From: Chitinophagales bacterium
GTDB lineage: Bacteria; Bacteroidota; Bacteroidia; Chitinophagales; Saprospiraceae
Reading direction: 5' to 3'
Assembly: GCA_013297575.1 (NCBI GenBank)
Contig: JAAFHO010000211.1
Coordinates: forward strand, 1 to 8,576
Length of the DNA: 8,576 nucleotides
Shown here: positions 6,120-8,576 of the stretch, one piece after another
Layout of the letters: every line of letters starts with the position of its first letter
How positions within the stretch are numbered: position 1 is the first letter of the stretch
Made by a program: the position numbers and the translations under genes
The notes under the pieces: generated by a model
Told to the model about the DNA's origin: nothing
The model's database searches: none
The model's input: only the letters and a program-made list of their open reading frames with translations

Positions 6120-7223
6120 ATGTTTATTCGTTTTTTATTGTTTATTGGTCTTTTGTCGGCGCAAGTGGTAAGCGCTCAATCGCATCAAGTGCTATTTGGT
6201 AGTACCTCTGGTGGTGCGTTATTGGACAGTTTGACAACACGGTATCGGCCGAATATGGTACTGGATTACGGTAATGCACGCGATACACTTTATTCAAAAG
6301 TATTGGCCAAAGACGACGACACGCTGCGGTGTATTTACTCGGGGCACGCGCTTTATTTGGCTCCGAATGCCGACCCTACACAATATGTTTATCTAAATGG
6401 TTCAACATTAGGCATGAACGCTGAACATGCCTATCCACAAGCAAAAGGTGCCGCCGATGGCAATGCGAGAAGCGATATGCACCATTTGTTTCCTGCGCGC
6501 ATACCTGTCAACGAAGCACGGGCAAGTTTGCCATTAGGCGATATTCCCGATGCTCAAACGCAAAAATGGTTTTACAAAGCAGCCGTAATGACTACTATTC
6601 CAACTGTCAATAAAGATGCTTATTCGGAATCTAGAGCGACTACATTTGAGCCGCGTGAAGCCTCAAAAGGTGATATGGCAAGGGCTATATTTTATTTTTA
6701 TACAATGTACAAGGCGCAGGCGGATTTGGCGGATCCAAACTTTTTTGAATTACAACGCCCTACGCTGTGCCAATGGAACAACCAAGATCCTGTAGATGCC
6801 ACCGAAATGATCAAAACATGGCGTATTGCACCCTATCAAGAAAATAAGCCGAATCCATTTATTGTAGATTGCACGATGGCTTACCGTGTATATTGCCCTA
6901 ATAATCCTCCTAATTGCCTGTTGAGTGCAGATGAAAAAGTACTGCCGCGTTTATCGATAAAAGTTGCGCCACAACCTTTTCAAGGCAGCACACAATTGAA
7001 CGTGGATATACCATTTTCAGGAGATTTAATATGTGTTATTCGCTCTGTTGATGGTAAAGAGTTGCAACGTATTATCCAAGAAAATGTACCAACCGGCCGG
7101 TTTTTGCAGCCAATTACATTAGTTACACCTGCAAAAACGATGCTTTTTCTAGAAATTCACCTGCGGAGCAAAAATGGGGCAGTGTTGAGCAATGTAGTGC
7201 CATTGTTGCAAATATTAGATTAG
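6120..7223 (+). CDS. Secreted endonuclease I family nuclease with T9SS-like C-terminal domain
   Basis: A 367-residue exported nuclease of the endonuclease I family (EndA/NucM type, His-Me finger/beta-beta-alpha-metal fold), which cuts DNA and often RNA non-specifically outside the cell. A signal peptide covers residues 1-19/20 (hydrophobic FLLFIGLLSA, then VVSAQ). The catalytic region has EHAYP (102-106) and SDMHHLFP (118-125) with Asn131, the family's metal-binding and general-base block. It is followed by FEPREASKGDMAR (176-188) and LCQWNNQDPVDATE (216-229), both characteristic of the family. From about residue 277 comes a beta-rich tail, beginning near VAPQPF, that resembles a type A T9SS sorting domain. 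The nuclease is probably moved across the outer membrane and released or surface-bound, for DNA scavenging or matrix turnover. Cys residues 251, 259 and 266 between the domains could form a disulfide. Its stop codon directly abuts that of the gene on the other strand. Confidence 0.92.
   Translation: MFIRFLLFIGLLSAQVVSAQSHQVLFGSTSGGALLDSLTTRYRPNMVLDYGNARDTLYSKVLAKDDDTLRCIYSGHALYLAPNADPTQYVYLNGSTLGMNAEHAYPQAKGAADGNARSDMHHLFPARIPVNEARASLPLGDIPDAQTQKWFYKAAVMTTIPTVNKDAYSESRATTFEPREASKGDMARAIFYFYTMYKAQADLADPNFFELQRPTLCQWNNQDPVDATEMIKTWRIAPYQENKPNPFIVDCTMAYRVYCPNNPPNCLLSADEKVLPRLSIKVAPQPFQGSTQLNVDIPFSGDLICVIRSVDGKELQRIIQENVPTGRFLQPITLVTPAKTMLFLEIHLRSKNGAVLSNVVPLLQILD
6948..7220 (+). other. Type A T9SS sorting domain-like C-terminus of the nuclease
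   Basis: Residues 277-367 follow the order of a type A secretion tail: a short strand with the VxPxPF motif (VAPQPF, usually VYPNPF), a strand in place of TTIxxxLP (STQLNVDIPF), a strand around a DGKEL turn (usually D..GK.V), and a late strand with LEIHLRSKNGAVLS before the end. Gln replaces the usual Asn in PNPF, and the C-terminus (ILD) is not the common lysine-ended form, so the match is degenerate. Position at the end of an exported enzyme supports it. Confidence 0.6.
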
Positions 7224-8576
7224 TTACCGCACCAACAGTACATCGCCACTGAGTACCTTTTCCGTTCCGTTGATGAGTTCTAAACGTGCAACAAAAACGT
7301 AAATACCCGATGCACATTTTTTTGATCGAGTAGTCCCGTCCCATCCGCCAGCGGGGTCGTTGGGTGGATAGTTGTTGCTTCGAAATACGAATTCGCCCCA
7401 CCGGTCGAAGATTTCTAAGGATTTAATATTGCGTACATGGTTACCGGTATAAATAACGAAACGGTTATTGGGTGCTTCGCTGTTGGGATCAAACACATTG
7501 GGTGCATACTCATTACTTTCAACTCGAACAATCACTTGCGCCGATGCTGTAGCGGTACAACCATTATCATTGGTTACTGTAATGGTGTAATTAGTATTTT
7601 CAGACGGTTGAGCAAAGGGCGAAAAGCAATCGTAGCAACTGAGTGATATGGGATTAGACCAAATATATGTTAATCCCGGATCTGAAAGCACTGGTATAAG
7701 TTGTACACTATCGCCCAAAGTAATGACAATTTGATCGGGTAAATCCACCGTAAATGCCTTAGCAGGAGGAATTGTAAACGAGGTATCGGAAGAACAGCCT
7801 TCTTTATCTCGGATTGTTAAGGTATGGTTGCCTGTACTCAATCCATCAAAACGTGTGCTATCCTGCCATGCTCCTCCATCAACACTATACTGAAAAGGTG
7901 GGTTACTACCTGTTGTGTTTTCTACGATTAATGCGCCATTCATACCACCTATACAAGCAGGTTGGGTGGAAAAACCTACTGAAATAGTGCTATCGCTCTG
8001 CGTCACTTGGAGTGTTGCCTTGACTACACATCCATTTGCTTGGGTAACTGTTACCCTATACAAACCGATAGAGGTAGCACTTGGCTCTGGCAATGTGCTT
8101 TGAAAATTGGGGCCGCTCCATTGATAAGTAAAAGGTGCTGTGCCACTTACCGTACTGGACAATGGGACTGAATTATTCAAACATCCCAAAACAAGATTTT
8201 GGTTAAGGGTGAGTATTGGTGGTGTTTTATCTTCCAAAATAAGAACAGTATCCCTACCTACACATCCAGAAATTAAATCCGTTACGGTCAATATATAAGT
8301 GTCTGGCTTATTTACCGTCCCTCCACTGGGAGACAGCGCACCATCTAGGGTCGTCCACTGAACCGTATAAGGAGTCGTTCCCGTGAAAATTAATATACTG
8401 CCGAGCGTAATAACTGGCGTTTTACAAGTTAAGATATTGGTTGGAAAGTCAACAATAATAACAATAGGAGGGTCAGAGGGGGAAACAGGGGGCGGTAGCA
8501 ATACAAGTTGTGGGGAGCTACTACAACCATTAGATGTATTCGTTATGTCTAGTCTATAAGTGCCTGCAGCACTGGC
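7224..8576 (-). CDS. T9SS type B (CHU_C) surface protein with Ig-like and SprB-like repeats, 5' end outside window
   Basis: The frame is open from the right edge to TAA (7226-7224), giving 450 visible codons. The TTG near 8501 is internal, because the same frame continues upstream with repeat-like sequence (GTYRLDITNTSNGC). Counting from the edge, the protein has the end of one repeat (1-25), a proline-rich linker, an Ig-like/PKD-like unit (45-117), a second (120-192), a SprB-type repeat (197-270; ACIGGMNGALIVE, FQYSVDGGAWQ, LTIRDKEGC) and an Ig-like unit with LSCYDC and YTITVTNDNGC (280-352). It ends in a CHU_C gliding-motility-associated domain (357-450). Such proteins are exported by the type IX system and anchored on the surface, where they act as adhesins or in gliding; the exact role here is unknown. 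Paired cysteines in the repeats suggest disulfides. The missing 5' part probably holds more repeats and the signal peptide. Confidence 0.92.
   Translation of the reverse strand, partial: ASAAGTYRLDITNTSNGCSSSPQLVLLPPPVSPSDPPIVIIVDFPTNILTCKTPVITLGSILIFTGTTPYTVQWTTLDGALSPSGGTVNKPDTYILTVTDLISGCVGRDTVLILEDKTPPILTLNQNLVLGCLNNSVPLSSTVSGTAPFTYQWSGPNFQSTLPEPSATSIGLYRVTVTQANGCVVKATLQVTQSDSTISVGFSTQPACIGGMNGALIVENTTGSNPPFQYSVDGGAWQDSTRFDGLSTGNHTLTIRDKEGCSSDTSFTIPPAKAFTVDLPDQIVITLGDSVQLIPVLSDPGLTYIWSNPISLSCYDCFSPFAQPSENTNYTITVTNDNGCTATASAQVIVRVESNEYAPNVFDPNSEAPNNRFVIYTGNHVRNIKSLEIFDRWGEFVFRSNNYPPNDPAGGWDGTTRSKKCASGIYVFVARLELINGTEKVLSGDVLLVR
7227..7508 (-). other. CHU_C / gliding-motility-associated C-terminal (type B sorting) domain
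   Basis: The last 94 residues show the order of the family: YAPNVFDPNSEAPNNRF (normally YIPNAFTPNGDGxNDxF), LEIFDRWGEFVF, GGWDGT, ASGIYVFVARLE and SGDVLLVR at the very end. The first block has lost the usual GDG, while RWG, WDG and the terminal LxR are intact. This domain directs export through the T9SS and remains part of the cell-surface attachment route. Confidence 0.93.
7767..7988 (-). repeat. SprB-type repeat unit within the surface protein
   Basis: This block encodes one SprB-like unit (protein repeat, not a DNA repeat). It holds a cysteine followed by a glycine-rich turn (ACIGGMNGAL), the FQYSVDGGAWQ strand-turn-strand, a FDGLSTGNHTLTIRD strand and a closing GCSSDTSFTI. SprB is the mobile gliding adhesin of Flavobacterium, and single units of this type occur in many T9SS surface proteins. 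It sits between two Ig-like units on one side and one on the other. Confidence 0.75.

Noticed and set aside
6008..6202. 64-codon plus-strand ORF with hydrophobic stretches upstream of the endonuclease
   Set aside because: It overlaps the signal-peptide coding region of the endonuclease in another frame and contains that gene's -7 element. Its hydrophobicity is explained by the AT-rich sequence and the signal peptide region.
8499..8501. TTG near 8501 as the start of the CHU_C protein
   Set aside because: The frame stays open to the window edge and the upstream codons encode a typical repeat ending, so the start lies outside the window.

Overview
The window looks like chromosomal DNA from a member of the Bacteroidota, most likely a Saprospiria/Chitinophagia-type or related gliding, T9SS-bearing lineage. 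Four things point that way. There is a DUF3078-type protein, a family largely confined to this phylum. One secreted protein ends in a CHU_C / gliding-motility (T9SS type B) sorting domain and carries a SprB-like repeat. An endonuclease I has a T9SS type A-like tail. Several promoters carry the phylum's TAnnTTTG -7 element, and Shine-Dalgarno sequences are largely absent. The placement is inferred from families and motifs only.

Layout. 1-572 (+): 3' part of a DUF3078 gene, with an in-frame stop at the very window edge, followed by a strong intrinsic terminator (605-645). 646-1130: mostly non-coding, with one doubtful 51-codon ORF (685-840) and a tRNA-Gly(CCC) on the minus strand (902-974) that has a clear promoter. 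1161-1598 (+): a stand-alone BLUF blue-light receptor of the PixD type. 1688-2659 (+): a long-chain trans-polyprenyl diphosphate synthase, probably making the menaquinone side chain. 2692-4488 (+): a membrane-anchored MutS-like ATPase, 32 nt downstream and probably cotranscribed with it. 4498-5925 (-): a DegP/HtrA periplasmic protease-chaperone, convergent with the MutS-like gene. 5926-6119: a divergent promoter region. 6120-7223 (+): a secreted endonuclease I with a C-terminal sorting domain. 7224-8576 (-): the 3' end of a large surface protein made of Ig-like and SprB-like repeats and ending in CHU_C. It runs off the right edge.

How the genes relate. Most are housekeeping or envelope functions. 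The protease serves envelope quality control, the two T9SS cargoes are an extracellular nuclease and a surface/adhesin-like protein, and the prenyl synthase feeds quinone biosynthesis. I see no mobile element, CRISPR array, toxin-antitoxin pair or recognisable defence island. The least understood genes are the membrane-tethered MutS-like ATPase and the BLUF protein. I find no convincing evidence for a new multi-gene system.
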